Shown here one piece after another: positions 33,460 to 43,184 of a DNA stretch of 64,000 nt. The DNA lies in the NCBI RefSeq assembly GCF_030814015.1, contig NZ_JAUSUL010000005.1:1-64000 (forward strand), given 5' to 3'. The stretch comes from Amorphus orientalis (GTDB lineage: Bacteria > Pseudomonadota > Alphaproteobacteria > Rhizobiales > Amorphaceae). How positions within the stretch are numbered: the first letter of the stretch is position 1; each line of letters opens with the position of its first letter. The notes under the pieces were generated by a model. The model had not been told where the DNA came from, searched no databases, and was given only the letters and a program-made list of their open reading frames with translations. A program made the translations under genes and the position numbers.

Positions 33460-34059
33460 TCAGGCGGCCTTCTCGTAGAGCTCGAGCACGTAGTCCCAGT
33501 TCACCAGGTTGTCGAACCAGGCCTCGAGATACTTCGGACGCGCGTTGCGGTAGTCGATGTAGTAGGAATGCTCCCACACATCGCAGCCGAGCAGCGGCGT
33601 CGCGCCGTGCACCAACGGATTCTCGCCGTTCGGGGTCTTCATCACCTCGAACTTGCCGTCGCGGAGCGCGAGCCACGCCCAGCCCGAACCGAACTGGGTC
33701 GTTCCGGCATTGATGAAGGCCTCGCGGAACTTGTCGAAGCCGCCGAGGTCGGCGTCGACGCGCTCGGCGAGCTTGCCCGGGAGCGAGGAGCCGCCGCCGT
33801 TCGGCTTCATCCAGTTCCAGAAGTGCAGATGGTTGTAGTGCTGACCGACCTGGTTGAAGAGGCCCGGGTTGGATCCGTAGCTCTCCTTGACCACTTCTTC
33901 GAGCGGCTTGCCTTCCAGGCCCGTGCCGTCGATGAGCTTGTTGCCGGTGGTGACGTAGGCGTTGTGGTGCTTGTCGTGATGATACTCCAGCGTCTCCTTC
34001 GACATGTAGGGCTGGAGCGCTTCGTAATCATAAGGCAGGTCGGGAAGTTCGAACGCCAT
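33460..34059 (-). CDS. sodB: Superoxide dismutase, Fe/Mn family
   Basis: 199 residues, complete. Metal ligands are visible in the family motifs: His in EYHHDKHHNAYV, His in YNHLHFWNWM, and Asp and His in CDVWEHSYYIDYRNARPKYLEAW. GGAGG is 6 nt before the chosen ATG (34059); an adjacent in-frame ATG at 34062 is closer to it. The enzyme converts superoxide to peroxide and oxygen in the cytosol. The sequence resembles alphaproteobacterial SodB, but Fe versus Mn cannot be decided by eye. Transcription ends at the bidirectional terminator downstream. Confidence 0.95.
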   Translation of the reverse strand: MAFELPDLPYDYEALQPYMSKETLEYHHDKHHNAYVTTGNKLIDGTGLEGKPLEEVVKESYGSNPGLFNQVGQHYNHLHFWNWMKPNGGGSSLPGKLAERVDADLGGFDKFREAFINAGTTQFGSGWAWLALRDGKFEVMKTPNGENPLVHGATPLLGCDVWEHSYYIDYRNARPKYLEAWFDNLVNWDYVLELYEKAA

Positions 34060-34248
34060 CATTGTCCTCCGTGCAAAGCGGGGTGGTAGGCGACGCCGCG
34101 CGGGCTGCGCTTGAGACAGGCGCCGCCGATCGGCGAGACCATAAGGGGCTCGCGTTGCGCGGACAACGCCTGAAAGCCGCCGGAGGTTTCCAAGTCAGCG
34201 GCGAGAACGCGCCGAGCCGCACCCGATGCGCCGCTCGGCTCCGCAGGA

Positions 34249-35106
34249 TCACGCGTGCGCGAAATCCCAGTAGAGCTCGCGCGCCCGGGCACCGACCGGA
34301 CCAGGCTGGAAATTGCGGTCCTCGATCCGATTGATCGGCGTGACCTTGGAATAGTTGCCTGTGGTGAACACCTCGTCGGCATCCATGAAATCGGCAACGG
34401 TGAGCGTCTTGGCCTGAACGTCGTAGCCATCCCGCGTCAACAGATCCATCACCCGGTAGCGGGTGATGCCAGCGAGGAAGGTGCCGTTCGCGACCGGGGT
34501 CGCGACCGTCCCGTTCTTGACCATGAACACGTTGGACGAAGCCAGTTCGGCGACGTGGCCGAGCGGATCGAGAACGAGCGCCGTATCGAAGCCGCGGTCG
34601 CGCGCCTCGCGCAGCATCCGCGCGGTGTTGGGATAGAGGCAGCCCGCCTTCGCGTCGGTCGGCATGGTCTCCAGAGACGGACGGCGAAAGCGCGAGACCA
34701 TGACCGAGCTGCCGGTTGGCTGCGGCATGGGAGCATCAAGAAGGCAGAGGCAGAAGCGCGTCGAATCGGGATCGGGCGCGATGATGCCGAAGCCGTCCCC
34801 TTCGGCCCAGTACATCGGGCGGATGTACACCGCCGTGTCCGGATCGAATTTCTTCACGCCCTCCCGGGCGAGCTCCATGATCGCCCCCGGCGACATGGTC
34901 GGCTTCAGTCCGATCGCTTCTGCGGACCGATTGATGCGCTCGCAATGCAGATCCAGGTCAGGCATCACGCCTTCGAAGTAGCGTGCCCCGTCGAACACGG
35001 TCGATCCCAGCCAGGCAGCATGGGTTGTCGGTCCCATGATGGGCGGATTGCCATCGATCCAGTCACCGTCAATCCAGGTCCAGGTCGTCTTTGACCACTC
35101 GGCCAT
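34249..35106 (-). CDS. Branched-chain amino acid aminotransferase (class IV PLP enzyme)
   Basis: 285 residues from the ATG at 35106; an in-frame extension to 35199 is not conserved. Class IV aminotransferase features are HAAWLGSTVFDGARYFEG near residue 30, AVYIRPMYWAEG, the PLP-binding Lys153 in DAKAGCLYPNTARMLREA, VAELASSNVFMV and GITRYRVMDLL. It most likely transfers amino groups between 2-oxoglutarate and branched-chain 2-oxo acids. D-amino-acid aminotransferase and aminodeoxychorismate lyase are related, and its short DVQAKTL/DADEVFTTGNYSKVTPI region fits the branched-chain group. It stands alone between sodB and a divergent haloacid dehalogenase. Confidence 0.85.
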   Translation of the reverse strand: MAEWSKTTWTWIDGDWIDGNPPIMGPTTHAAWLGSTVFDGARYFEGVMPDLDLHCERINRSAEAIGLKPTMSPGAIMELAREGVKKFDPDTAVYIRPMYWAEGDGFGIIAPDPDSTRFCLCLLDAPMPQPTGSSVMVSRFRRPSLETMPTDAKAGCLYPNTARMLREARDRGFDTALVLDPLGHVAELASSNVFMVKNGTVATPVANGTFLAGITRYRVMDLLTRDGYDVQAKTLTVADFMDADEVFTTGNYSKVTPINRIEDRNFQPGPVGARARELYWDFAHA

Positions 35107-35486
35107 CGCTTCTGTCCTCGTTTGATAGGTCTGGCCCCGTGCCTTTAAACTTCTCTGCCATACCGAAGTGCGTACGCCTTGGGTGGGCACACTGCGCACG
35201 CACGAACATCGGGTCGTACAAGCCCGGCGGGTCTGTACTCATCCCGTCCATATTGGCCCACCTGCCAAGGAAATTTGTTCCAAGCGGCGGGCCAATTGGG
35301 GAAATGTGAGACAAATTTAGTCGCAAACAGACAATATGGCGCATCCGGAACAGTCTTCCGGCCCCTGTTTGCGCAATCTGGCGGCGGCAGCGCCTAAGCT
35401 TCCGTCACCCTCCTGACCGGCCCGGAGTCTTGCGAGAGGCACCACCTGCGTGCAGAACAGGCACGTGCAGCGATCTGGAGCGTTTC
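35107..35486. other. Divergent intergenic region with an inverted repeat
   Basis: 380 bases between the aminotransferase and haloacid-dehalogenase starts. AAATTTGT at 35271-35278 and its complement ACAAATTT at 35311-35318 form an inverted repeat 32 bases apart in an AT-richer part. It could be an operator, but no regulator family is suggested. Nothing else recognisable is present. Confidence 0.4.
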
Positions 35487-36149
35487 ATGGCCCCCACCGC
35501 CTTTGTCTTTGATGCCTATGGCACGCTGTTCGACGTGCATGCCGCCGTCCGCCGCCATGCGGCAACGGTCGGACCGGACGCCCAGCAGCTCTCCGAGATC
35601 TGGCGTCAGAAGCAGCTCGAATATTCCTGGGTCCGGGCGCTGATGGGCCGCTATCAGGATTTCTGGCAGTTGACGGAGGACGCACTCGATTTCGCCCTGC
35701 GCAAGGTGCCGGGCGTCGATCCCTCCGTGCGGACGGTGCTCATCGACGCCTATCGCAGCCTGGATTGCTATCCGGAAGTCCCGAAGGTTCTGAAGGCGCT
35801 CAAGGATCGCGGAGCGCGCCTCGCCATCCTGTCCAACGGGTCCCCGCAGATGCTGGAAACCGCGGCCCGCTCGGCCGGCATCCTCGACCAGTTCGAGGCG
35901 ATCCTCTCCGTCGACGAGGTCCGGACCTACAAGACCGCGGAGACGGTCTACGAGATGGCGACAACCCGCTTCCGGGTCTTTCCCGAAGCGATCTCGTTCC
36001 AGTCCTCCAACCGCTGGGACATCGCCGGCGCCACCGCCTTCGGGTTCCGCACGGTATGGATCAACCGCGCCGACCAGCCGGACGAATACCCGGACCTGCC
36101 CCCGGTCGCGGTGCTTCCGTCGCTCGAGGGACTGCTTACGCTCGGTTGA
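35487..36149 (+). CDS. Haloacid dehalogenase type II (L-2-haloacid dehalogenase-like)
   Basis: 220 residues from the ATG at 35487. HAD motifs: FDAYGTLFDV with the nucleophilic Asp at residue 8, LSNGSPQM (motif II Ser), the Lys of RTYKTAETVYE (motif III), and SSNRWDIAGATAFGF (motif IV). The cap region has YSWVRALMGRYQDFWQLTEDAL, typical of type II 2-haloacid dehalogenases, which remove halide from short haloacids. The usual Lys-Pro-x-Pro of motif III is Lys-Thr-Ala-Glu here, while the catalytic Lys itself is kept. Its stop overlaps the end of the convergent nitronate monooxygenase gene by 14 bases. Activity on haloacids is inferred from the family. Confidence 0.85.
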   Translation: MAPTAFVFDAYGTLFDVHAAVRRHAATVGPDAQQLSEIWRQKQLEYSWVRALMGRYQDFWQLTEDALDFALRKVPGVDPSVRTVLIDAYRSLDCYPEVPKVLKALKDRGARLAILSNGSPQMLETAARSAGILDQFEAILSVDEVRTYKTAETVYEMATTRFRVFPEAISFQSSNRWDIAGATAFGFRTVWINRADQPDEYPDLPPVAVLPSLEGLLTLG

Positions 36150-37203
36150 GCAGCCTGGCCGCGCCGTCGGCGAGTGAGCGTGTCACGTCCCCCGCGTCGG
36201 CCTGACGGGCAACCGCCATTCCCTGACCGGACCACAGCGACGAGAAATCGCCCGAGCCTTGCGCCTCCGCCGCCTTTTTCAGCGGCGCCAGGGCCCCGCC
36301 CGCCGTGGGGAATGGCGAGGCCTCCGGCGCAAGCGGTCCGACTTCCCGCATCACGCGGTTGACGATCCCCCTGGCCGGCCGCCCCGAGAAGACGTTGGTC
36401 AGGGCCGTGTCGCCGGCTTCAGCCGCACCGAGCGCATCCCGATGCATGTCGGTGATCGTCGCCTGCGGCGTGAACAGATAGGCGGTCCCGACCTGGACGG
36501 CCGACGCCCCTAGAAGAAACGCAGCCGCGACACCGCGCGGGTCGGAGATGCCACCAGCGGCGATGACGGGGATGGAAACGGCATCGACGACCTGAGGAAC
36601 CAGCGCAATGGTACCTGGTTGCTGGGCGACGTCGTCGGTCAGAAAAATGCCGCGGTGCCCGCCGGCCTCGGCGCCCTGCGCGATCACGGCGTCGGCGCCA
36701 TGGGCTTCCAGCCATTTCGCCTCGCCAACGGTGGTCGCCGACGACAGCACGAACGCTCCCGTCGCCTTCACGCGCGACAGAAGCGCGGCGTCGGGCAGTC
36801 CGAAATGGAAGCTCACGACCGGCGGCCTGAGCTCCTCCACCAGTGCGGCACCGCCCTCGTCGAACGGCGCCCGGTTCGAGGCCGAGACGGGCGTTTCCGG
36901 GTCGATCCCGAACTCCTGGTAGTAGGGCACAAGCCGTGCCTTCCAGCGCTCGAGCGCAGCCTGTTCCGGCGTCACCGGACGATGGCAGAAGAAGTTGAGA
37001 TTGAACGGCTTGTCCGTCGCCGCCCGGATCTCGGCAATGCCCGAGCGGATCTGCTCGGGCGTGAGCAGCGCGCCGGGAAGGCTGCCGAGCCCACCGGCCG
37101 ATGAGACCGCGATTGCCATCGCGGCCCCGTTCGCCCCGGCCATCGGAGCCTGAACGATCGGAAGCTCGATCCCCAGCCGCTCAGTCAGACGATCCGATAC
37201 CAT
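36136..37203 (-). CDS. Nitronate monooxygenase / 2-nitropropane dioxygenase-family flavoprotein
   Basis: 355 residues, TIM-barrel FMN enzyme. Motifs are LPIVQAPMAGANGAAMAIAVSSAGGLGSL at the N-terminus, NLNFFCHRP, FHFGLPD, QGAEAGGHRG (the phosphate/FMN loop with the family's catalytic-region His) and AAGGISDPRGVAAAFLLGASAVQVGTAYLF. The family oxidises nitronates or related compounds with oxygen and protects against toxic propionate-3-nitronate. It overlaps the convergent dehalogenase gene by 14 bases. The HdeD-like gene starts upstream on the same strand only 57 bases away in transcript order reversed, so no clear operon is formed. Confidence 0.9.
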   Translation of the reverse strand: MVSDRLTERLGIELPIVQAPMAGANGAAMAIAVSSAGGLGSLPGALLTPEQIRSGIAEIRAATDKPFNLNFFCHRPVTPEQAALERWKARLVPYYQEFGIDPETPVSASNRAPFDEGGAALVEELRPPVVSFHFGLPDAALLSRVKATGAFVLSSATTVGEAKWLEAHGADAVIAQGAEAGGHRGIFLTDDVAQQPGTIALVPQVVDAVSIPVIAAGGISDPRGVAAAFLLGASAVQVGTAYLFTPQATITDMHRDALGAAEAGDTALTNVFSGRPARGIVNRVMREVGPLAPEASPFPTAGGALAPLKKAAEAQGSGDFSSLWSGQGMAVARQADAGDVTRSLADGAARLLNRA

Positions 37204-37260
37204 GGCTCGCTCCTTCGGCTTCGGCCGACGCCGGCGACCGGCATCGGCCGACCTGGTTCG

Positions 37261-37866
37261 TCAGGCCGAGGCGGCAGGACCACCAGCGCCCGGATCGTCC
37301 GGAAGCGAACGCGCGGCAAAGGCGATCGAGATCAGCGCGGCGCCGTGGAAGATCAGGTCGATCGCCACGAACAGACCGATCACCCAGAGGCCGGAAATCG
37401 GCCATTCGGCGAAGATCATTCCGCCCAGGAGGATCGACACGGCACCGGCCAGGCCCAGCCACAGCCAGGCGAGACCGCCGCCCTTGACCTGGAACGCCAT
37501 CACGATGCGCATGACGCCGACGACGATGAGCGCCGCGGCGATGAACAGCGTCAGGATACCGGCCGCACCGGCGGGATCGGCCACGAGAACGGCGGCGGCG
37601 GCAATGTAGATCACGCCGACCAGGATGTGCCACGCCGTGGACTTCCAGCCCTTGTGCTTGAAGGCATCGAAGATCTGAGCGATGCCGCCGATGAAGGCCA
37701 GCGCGGCGAACCAGATCACCGTCGCCAGCGTCAGCCAGTAGGTCATGCCCAGGCCGATCATGCCGAGCACGACCATCAGGATGCCGAGCGCGAGCAGCCA
37801 GCCCCAGTTCCTGTGCAGGTCGCCAAACACCTGCTTGGCGGTCTTCTGGACGTCCAGGTTCGTCAT
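37261..37866 (-). CDS. HdeD-family (DUF308) membrane protein
   Basis: 201 residues from the ATG at 37866. Six hydrophobic segments are visible, in DUF308-like pairs, for example WGWLLALGILMVVLGMIGLG, ATVIWFAALAFIGGIAQIF, HILVGVIYIAAAAVLVADP and GLAWLWLGLAGAVSILLGGMI. The intervening FDAFKHKGWKSTAWHI is typical of the family. E. coli HdeD contributes to acid resistance at high cell density; the molecular role is unknown. The upstream frame is open but overlaps the M20 peptidase region in a different frame and is not membrane-like. It could be co-transcribed with the M20 gene 46 bases upstream. Confidence 0.85.
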   Translation of the reverse strand: MTNLDVQKTAKQVFGDLHRNWGWLLALGILMVVLGMIGLGMTYWLTLATVIWFAALAFIGGIAQIFDAFKHKGWKSTAWHILVGVIYIAAAAVLVADPAGAAGILTLFIAAALIVVGVMRIVMAFQVKGGGLAWLWLGLAGAVSILLGGMIFAEWPISGLWVIGLFVAIDLIFHGAALISIAFAARSLPDDPGAGGPAASA

Positions 37867-37912
37867 AGCCCCAATCCTCACCCCGTGTTGCCGCGTCGGA
37901 TCTTCCGACGGG

Positions 37913-39301
37913 TCAGTTCGCCAGCAGTCCCAGCATCCGCGCCCAGGAACGGATGCCCTTGTGGAAACTCGTCTTCTCGTACTTCTCGTTGGGGGAGTGG
38001 ATGCGGTCGTCATCCAGTCCGAATCCCATCAGCAGCGTATCCATGCCGAGCTTGTCGCGAAACGCACCAACGATGGGAATCGAACCGCCCATACCGATCA
38101 TAAGCGGCTCGACGTCCCACTCCGCCCGTAGCGCCTCGCGCCCCTTCTGCAGGACCGGGCTGTCGGCGGGAATGCTGAGCGCCGGGCTCGCGCCATGGCT
38201 CGTGAAGCTCACCGAGCAGTCCGCAGGTAGCCGCTCGCGGACGAACGCGTGGAATGCGTCGACGATCTTCGCCGGATCCTGGCTGCCGACCAGACGGAAC
38301 GACACCTTCGCAGACGCCTGGGCGGGAATGACCGTCTTGAAGCCGGCTCCGGTGTATCCGCCGATCATCCCGTTCACTTCGGCCGTGGGCCGCGCCCAGA
38401 TCTGCTCCAGCGCGCTGCGGTCCGCTTCTCCGGCCGGCTTCTTCAGTCCGACCTGGCCAAGGAACTCCTCATCGGAGAAATCAAGCGCATCCCAGGCCGC
38501 CTTCACCTCCGCCGGCACCTCCGGAACGCCGTCGTAGAAACCCGGGATCTGGACCCGACCCTGGTCGTCGTGGAGATCGGACAGGATTTTCGCCAGCACG
38601 TGGTTGGGATTGCGCGCCGCTCCGCCGAAGAGGCCGGAATGCAGGTCCTTGTCGGCGGCGGTGATGGTGAGTTCGCCGGTCACCAGCCCGCGCAGGGACG
38701 TGGAGATCGCCGGGGTCTGCCGGTCCCACATGCCGGTGTCGCAGACGAACGCGGCGTCCGCCTTCAGCTCATCCATATGGGCGTTCAGGAACGGCGCGAG
38801 GCTCGGGCTACCGGATTCCTCTTCGCCCTCGAACAGGATCGTCACCGGCACGGGAAGTCCGCCGGTTTCCGCGACCCACGCCCGGGCCGCCTCCACGAAG
38901 GTCATCAGCTGACCTTTGTCGTCCGCAGCGCCGCGCGCGACGATCATCTTCGACCCGTCGTCCCGGGTGACGATGGCCGGCTCGAACGGCTGCGTGTTCC
39001 AGAGTTCGAGCGGATCGACCGGCTGAACGTCGTAGTGTCCGTAGAAGAGGACGCGTCCGTCGTTCGCAGTGTCGCGCGACGGATAGTGGGCGACCACCAT
39101 GGGCTGCCCGTCGGTCGGGCGAACGCTCGCGTCGAACCCGAGCCCGGTCAGCTCGGCCGCCAGCCAGTCCGCAGCCGCCCGGCAGCTGTCCCTATAGGCA
39201 GGATCTGTGGAGATGGAGGGGATTCGCAGCAGCTCGAACAGCCGCTCCAGGCTCTTGTCCAAATCCTGGTCGATACGGGCAAGTACCGCGTCTACGCTCA
39301 T
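37913..39301 (-). CDS. M20-family metallopeptidase (dipeptidase/deacylase)
   Basis: 462 residues from the ATG at 39301. The di-zinc site motifs are present: LFYGHYDVQPVDPLELW with the first His/Asp pair near residue 85, ARGAADDKGQL with the bridging Asp, and EGEEESGSPSLAPFL with the catalytic Glu pair. The dimerisation domain includes TIPAQASAKVSFRLVG near residues 335-355, and a late His ligand is likely in the final IHSPNEKYEKTSFHKG. Length and motifs match the M20 dipeptidase group (CNDP/ArgE-DapE-like). The preferred substrate is unknown, perhaps dipeptides. It is followed on the same strand by the HdeD-like gene. Confidence 0.88.
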   Translation of the reverse strand: MSVDAVLARIDQDLDKSLERLFELLRIPSISTDPAYRDSCRAAADWLAAELTGLGFDASVRPTDGQPMVVAHYPSRDTANDGRVLFYGHYDVQPVDPLELWNTQPFEPAIVTRDDGSKMIVARGAADDKGQLMTFVEAARAWVAETGGLPVPVTILFEGEEESGSPSLAPFLNAHMDELKADAAFVCDTGMWDRQTPAISTSLRGLVTGELTITAADKDLHSGLFGGAARNPNHVLAKILSDLHDDQGRVQIPGFYDGVPEVPAEVKAAWDALDFSDEEFLGQVGLKKPAGEADRSALEQIWARPTAEVNGMIGGYTGAGFKTVIPAQASAKVSFRLVGSQDPAKIVDAFHAFVRERLPADCSVSFTSHGASPALSIPADSPVLQKGREALRAEWDVEPLMIGMGGSIPIVGAFRDKLGMDTLLMGFGLDDDRIHSPNEKYEKTSFHKGIRSWARMLGLLAN

Positions 39302-39490
39302 GTCGGACCCGTCGCTTGGACCGGCGCAAGAGCTTGGCCGGCCGGAAGGTGCAACCGACCACGCTGCGCAGGCGCGCACGCCGTGGTCGATCGCTGTTGG
39401 TCCTCATATGACGCAGGATCGCCCCCGACCGCAACCGCAGCCGTTTCAAGGCTGGGCTGAACGACCCGCCGCAGTCTGCACCGCCGCGAT

Positions 39491-39712
39491 TCAGTTGGCC
39501 GGCGCCGTTTCTCCAGCCGCTTCGTCGGTCGCCTGCTCGATGCTGTCGCCGGCGCGCTCCATCATGCGCTGGGCGTCCTCGCCCGCTTCGCCGACTTCCT
39601 GGTCGACGATGCGTCCGGCCTGCTCGAATCCGCCATCGCGCACGGCCAGGGTCAGCATGACGATGCCGAGAAGTGCCGCGATGGCGACGAAAAGGATCAG
39701 AATGGTGCGCAT
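39491..39712 (-). CDS. Small membrane-anchored acidic protein, unknown function
   Basis: 73 residues from the ATG at 39712, preceded by ACGGAG. One N-terminal membrane helix (TILILFVAIAALLGIVMLTLA) is followed by an acidic, probably helical tail with GEAGEDAQRMMERAGDSIEQATDEAAGE. The charge pattern and the clean anchor support a real gene. It lies between the HerA-like ATPase, 62 bases away on the same strand, and the M20 peptidase. No family recognised. Confidence 0.65.
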   Translation of the reverse strand: MRTILILFVAIAALLGIVMLTLAVRDGGFEQAGRIVDQEVGEAGEDAQRMMERAGDSIEQATDEAAGETAPAN

Positions 39713-39774
39713 GGGCTCCGTCACTCGTCGATAATCGAATCGAAGAGTAAACGCGGACCTCGCGGTCCGGTTCC

Positions 39775-41358
39775 TCAGCGCCGCAGCATGCCGCCCAGCA
39801 CCCCGCGCACCACCGCCCTCGACACGCTCGACCCGGTCCGCCCGCCGATCTGCCGCCCGATCTCTCCCGCAACCTGGTTCGAGATCGTCCGCGCCACGCT
39901 GCGCGCAACCCGCTGCGTGGTCGTGAGCCGCGCCCCGCGATCCGAGCCCGTGCCGAACAACTGGCCCAGCATGCCGCCGAAGAGGCCACCGCTTTCAGCC
40001 TTCTCGACCGCTTCCGGCTGATCGGGTTCGGGCGCGACGGTGCCCTCCTCCGCGGTCTGGACCGTTTCCTCGGCTTTTCGGGTCAGGATCTCGTAGGCAG
40101 AGACCCGGTCGACGGCGGTGTCATACTTCGCGCCGAGCGGGCTTGCCGCCAATATCGCCTGCCGCTCAGCCGGCCCGATCGGCCCGAGCCGGCCGCTCGG
40201 CGGACGGACCAGCGTGCGCTCGACCACGCTCGGAATGCCCTTGGCATCGAGGGTCGAGACCAGCGCCTCGCCGACGCCCAGCTCCATGATCGCCTGGGCG
40301 GTGTCGAGCTCCGGGTTCGGCCGGAACGTCTCCGCCGCCGCCCGCACCGCCTTCTGGTCGCGCGGCGTGAAGGCTCTCAGCGCATGCTGGACGCGGTTGC
40401 CGAGCTGGCCGAGCACCTCGTCGGGAACGTCGAGCGGGCTCTGGCTGACAAAATAGACGCCGATGCCCTTGGAGCGGATCAGGCGGACCACCTGCTCCAC
40501 CTTCTGCAGCAGCGCCTTGGGCGCCTCGTCGAACAGCAGGTGCGCCTCGTCGAAGAAGAAGACCAGCTTCGGCTTGTCCGGGTCGCCGACCTCCGGCATC
40601 TCCTCGAACAGCTCCGACAAGAGCCACAGCAGGAACGTCGCGTAGAGCCGCGGGCTGGTCATCAGCCGGTCGGCGGCAAGCACGTTGACGACGCCGCGCC
40701 CGGTCTGCGGATCGGTCCGCATCAGGTCGGCGATGGCGAGCGCCGGCTCGCCGAAGAAGGCATCGCCGCCCTGCTCCTCCAGCACCAGCAGCCGGCGCTG
40801 GATCGCACCGACCGACGCCTTCGAGACGTTGCCGTACAGCTGCGACAGCTCCGACGCCTGCTCGCCGACATGAGCGACCAGCGCGCGCAGGTCCTTCAGG
40901 TCGAGAAGCAGCAGTCCCTGATCGTCGGCGAGCCGGAAGACGATGTTGAGCACGCCCTCCTGGGCATCAGTCAGGTCCATCAGCCGCGACAGAAGCAGCG
41001 GTCCCATCTCCGAGACCGTGGTGCGGATCGGATGGCCCTCGGCCCCGAACAGGTCCCAGAACGCGACCGGCGACGGGGCGAACGCATATTCGTCGGAAAG
41101 CCCGATGTCGGCGGCGCGCTTGGCAAGGAAATCCTTCGGCGCACCCGGCATGGAAATGCCGGAGAGGTCGCCCTTGATATCGGCACAGAACACCGGCACG
41201 CCGGCCCGGGAGAAGCCTTCGGCGAGGATCTGCAGCGTCACCGTCTTGCCGGTCCCGGTCGCCCCGGTCACCAGCCCGTGCCGGTTGGCCCGCTGCAAGA
41301 GCAGATATTCGGGCTTCTGGCTCGCCCCGACAAAGACCGCATCGTCACGCAATAGCAT
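39775..41358 (-). CDS. HerA-like (DUF853/YjgR family) ATPase
   Basis: 527 residues from the ATG at 41358. Walker A is [13 protein letters not shown] near residue 35 and Walker B is [18 protein letters not shown] near residue 240. The DUF853 family stretches [44 protein letters not shown] and [29 protein letters not shown] are all present. YjgR-type proteins belong to the HerA/FtsK ATPase class; their biological role is not established. The C-terminal 100 residues are Gly/Arg-rich ([20 protein letters not shown]). It may share a transcript with the small anchored protein downstream. It is not paired with NurA or a Sir2 gene, so no defence role is claimed. Confidence 0.9.
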   Translation of the reverse strand: MLLRDDAVFVGASQKPEYLLLQRANRHGLVTGATGTGKTVTLQILAEGFSRAGVPVFCADIKGDLSGISMPGAPKDFLAKRAADIGLSDEYAFAPSPVAFWDLFGAEGHPIRTTVSEMGPLLLSRLMDLTDAQEGVLNIVFRLADDQGLLLLDLKDLRALVAHVGEQASELSQLYGNVSKASVGAIQRRLLVLEEQGGDAFFGEPALAIADLMRTDPQTGRGVVNVLAADRLMTSPRLYATFLLWLLSELFEEMPEVGDPDKPKLVFFFDEAHLLFDEAPKALLQKVEQVVRLIRSKGIGVYFVSQSPLDVPDEVLGQLGNRVQHALRAFTPRDQKAVRAAAETFRPNPELDTAQAIMELGVGEALVSTLDAKGIPSVVERTLVRPPSGRLGPIGPAERQAILAASPLGAKYDTAVDRVSAYEILTRKAEETVQTAEEGTVAPEPDQPEAVEKAESGGLFGGMLGQLFGTGSDRGARLTTTQRVARSVARTISNQVAGEIGRQIGGRTGSSVSRAVVRGVLGGMLRR

Positions 41359-41526
41359 CCGGCCGCAAGCCCCGTTTCTCCGCCTCTCCCGGTTATAGGG
41401 AGCCGCAATCGCGGCCACAATCGGATTGCGAACCTCGGTGGCCGCCGGTGACCATGGACGATCGGCCTTGTTCCGAAGCCCGCCTTTCAGCTATGCCCGG
41501 CGCAGGACCCATGAAGGGAGTGTCTC

Positions 41527-41907
41527 ATGGACGAACTGATCGACCGCATCGTCGAAAAGACCGGTCTCGACCGCGCGACCGCGAAGAAGGCCGTTTCGAT
41601 CATCGTCACCTTCCTGAACCGGGACGGACCGCCGGAGACGAAGGAACTGATCAATCAGGTGCCCGGCGCCGAGCACATGATCGAGGAAAAGGGCGAGACC
41701 GGCCGCAGCAGCTTTCTGGGCGGCCTCGGCGGGCTGATGGGCGGCGGCGCCATGGGCGCCTTCAACGATCTCACCGCGGCCGGTCTGGACATGAGCCAGA
41801 TCCAGGTCGTGGTCCGCCAGTTCGTGGGCTATGCCCGCGAGCACGCCGGAGACGAGGTCGTCGACCAGATCATCCAGAAGTTTCCCGGCCTGTCCCAGTT
41901 CGTCTGA
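41527..41907 (+). CDS. DUF2267-like small protein
   Basis: 126 residues preceded by AAGGGAG at 8 nt. The N-terminal helix pair MDELIDRIVEKTGLDRATAKKAVSIIVTFL and the following PPETKELINQVPGAEHMIEE resemble DUF2267 helix bundles. The middle is Gly-rich (FLGGLGGLMGGGAMGAF) and the C-terminus again helical (VVRQFVGYAREHAGDEVVDQIIQKFP). Function unknown. It is divergent from the HerA-like gene and converges on the DUF3137 gene with a 48-base gap. Confidence 0.75.
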   Translation: MDELIDRIVEKTGLDRATAKKAVSIIVTFLNRDGPPETKELINQVPGAEHMIEEKGETGRSSFLGGLGGLMGGGAMGAFNDLTAAGLDMSQIQVVVRQFVGYAREHAGDEVVDQIIQKFPGLSQFV

Positions 41908-41955
41908 GCAGCCGGCGCAGCACCGACCGGGGGGCCGATGAGCCGCCGGATCGGG

Positions 41956-43020
41956 TCAGGCAGTTGCCGGAACCAGCCGGTCGATCACCTGCCTGGGCAG
42001 CGCGATGTCATCGAGCGCCGCCGCAAGTTCGGCGTCGATCCGGTCCTTGCCCTGATTGAACACCCGGATGTCGAGGAAACCGCGCGAGAGACGGTGCGGC
42101 ACGTCGGTGCCCGGAATGGCGAGCTGGAACACGCCACCGTTGAAGGCGGCCGCCAGCGGACGCGGCCGGCCGGAAATGTCGGTCGCAACGTCCAGAAGCG
42201 CCCGGCCGAAAGCGGGTGTGAAGTGCGCCTGGGCGGCGGCGACGTCCGTCGTATAGACGTCGTAAGCCTCTTCCACGTCCGGGTCGGGAAATCTCAGACG
42301 TTCCACCGGCCGGCCCGCGATTTCGGTCCTCGATTTCAGCGCCGCGAACACGCCGAGATCGCTCCGGTCGGTGCAGAACACGATCAGGGGCATGGTCTCG
42401 CGCAGCGCGTCGGGAAGATCGATTTCCAGAAGCCCGCCGGAAAACAGCGTTTTCCTGTGAGAAGTGTTGTCGGTTCCGCTGCGGCCTTCACTCTCCAGAA
42501 GGACATGGGCCATCCGGTAGCGCACGCCGTTCCAGCCGCCGTCGATGCCCCTCCTGACCTCGATCCGGGTCGCCCCGCCCGGATCCGGAAACAGGTCCAG
42601 GCGCGCGAAGGCCACGGCGTCCACGAAGCCGTCGGCCGGGTTCTGCCGGTAGCGGACCGCCGGCACCCCGCTCTGCCGTGCCTCGAACTCAAACAGGAGG
42701 GGCAGGATCTTCTCTCTAGCCGTGTCGTCGAAGGCCGTGCTGGTCGCGGCGAGCCCCATGCCGGCAACGAACAGAACGACCAGAGCCGCAAGCACGGCCG
42801 GCCACCAGGCGCCCCCCATGGGTCCGAGACCCAACCAGGCCGCTCCGGCGATCGGCAGAAGCCCCACGAGCAGCACGTTGCGCGCCCAGCGTTTCCCGGC
42901 GCCGCGGGTGCGCTTTTCCTCGACCTTCAACTCGGCGAGAACCGGCCGGATCCGGTCGTCGAAATAGCTGGAGAAGCCGGCCGGATACCGAGCCTCGTCC
43001 CGATCCCCCTGCTCCGCCAT
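41956..43020 (-). CDS. DUF3137 domain membrane protein
   Basis: 354 residues. The N-terminus FSSYFDDRIRPVLAELKVEEKR precedes two adjacent membrane helices (NVLLVGLLPIAGAAWLGLG and WWPAVLAALVVLFVAGMGLA). A soluble domain follows with RMAHVLLESEGRSG, TLFSGGLLEIDLP and VERLRFPDPDVEEAYDVYTTDVAAAQAHFTP split across it, matching DUF3137. The role is unknown. The start ATG at 43020 is clean, with GGGGGATCG-type purines upstream. It is divergent from the methylmalonyl-CoA mutase small-subunit gene by 164 bases. Confidence 0.82.
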   Translation of the reverse strand: MAEQGDRDEARYPAGFSSYFDDRIRPVLAELKVEEKRTRGAGKRWARNVLLVGLLPIAGAAWLGLGPMGGAWWPAVLAALVVLFVAGMGLAATSTAFDDTAREKILPLLFEFEARQSGVPAVRYRQNPADGFVDAVAFARLDLFPDPGGATRIEVRRGIDGGWNGVRYRMAHVLLESEGRSGTDNTSHRKTLFSGGLLEIDLPDALRETMPLIVFCTDRSDLGVFAALKSRTEIAGRPVERLRFPDPDVEEAYDVYTTDVAAAQAHFTPAFGRALLDVATDISGRPRPLAAAFNGGVFQLAIPGTDVPHRLSRGFLDIRVFNQGKDRIDAELAAALDDIALPRQVIDRLVPATA

Positions 43021-43184
43021 GGCGCGGCACCTCGACTGCCGGATGAGCCCTCACTCGACGAGAGCACATCCGTCCCGCCGAGGCCTCCCGATTGAGCCAC
43101 ATCATGGAAGCGTAGCGCGGGCTTGCCGAAGATGCACCATTGTCGCCATAACTCGGGGCAGGACAGGGAGGGAAGCGACAGGCC

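Noticed and set aside
39775-41358. HerA-like ATPase considered as part of a HerA-based defence system
   Set aside because: It matches the YjgR/DUF853 housekeeping-type family and has no Sir2, DUF4297 or nuclease partner next to it.
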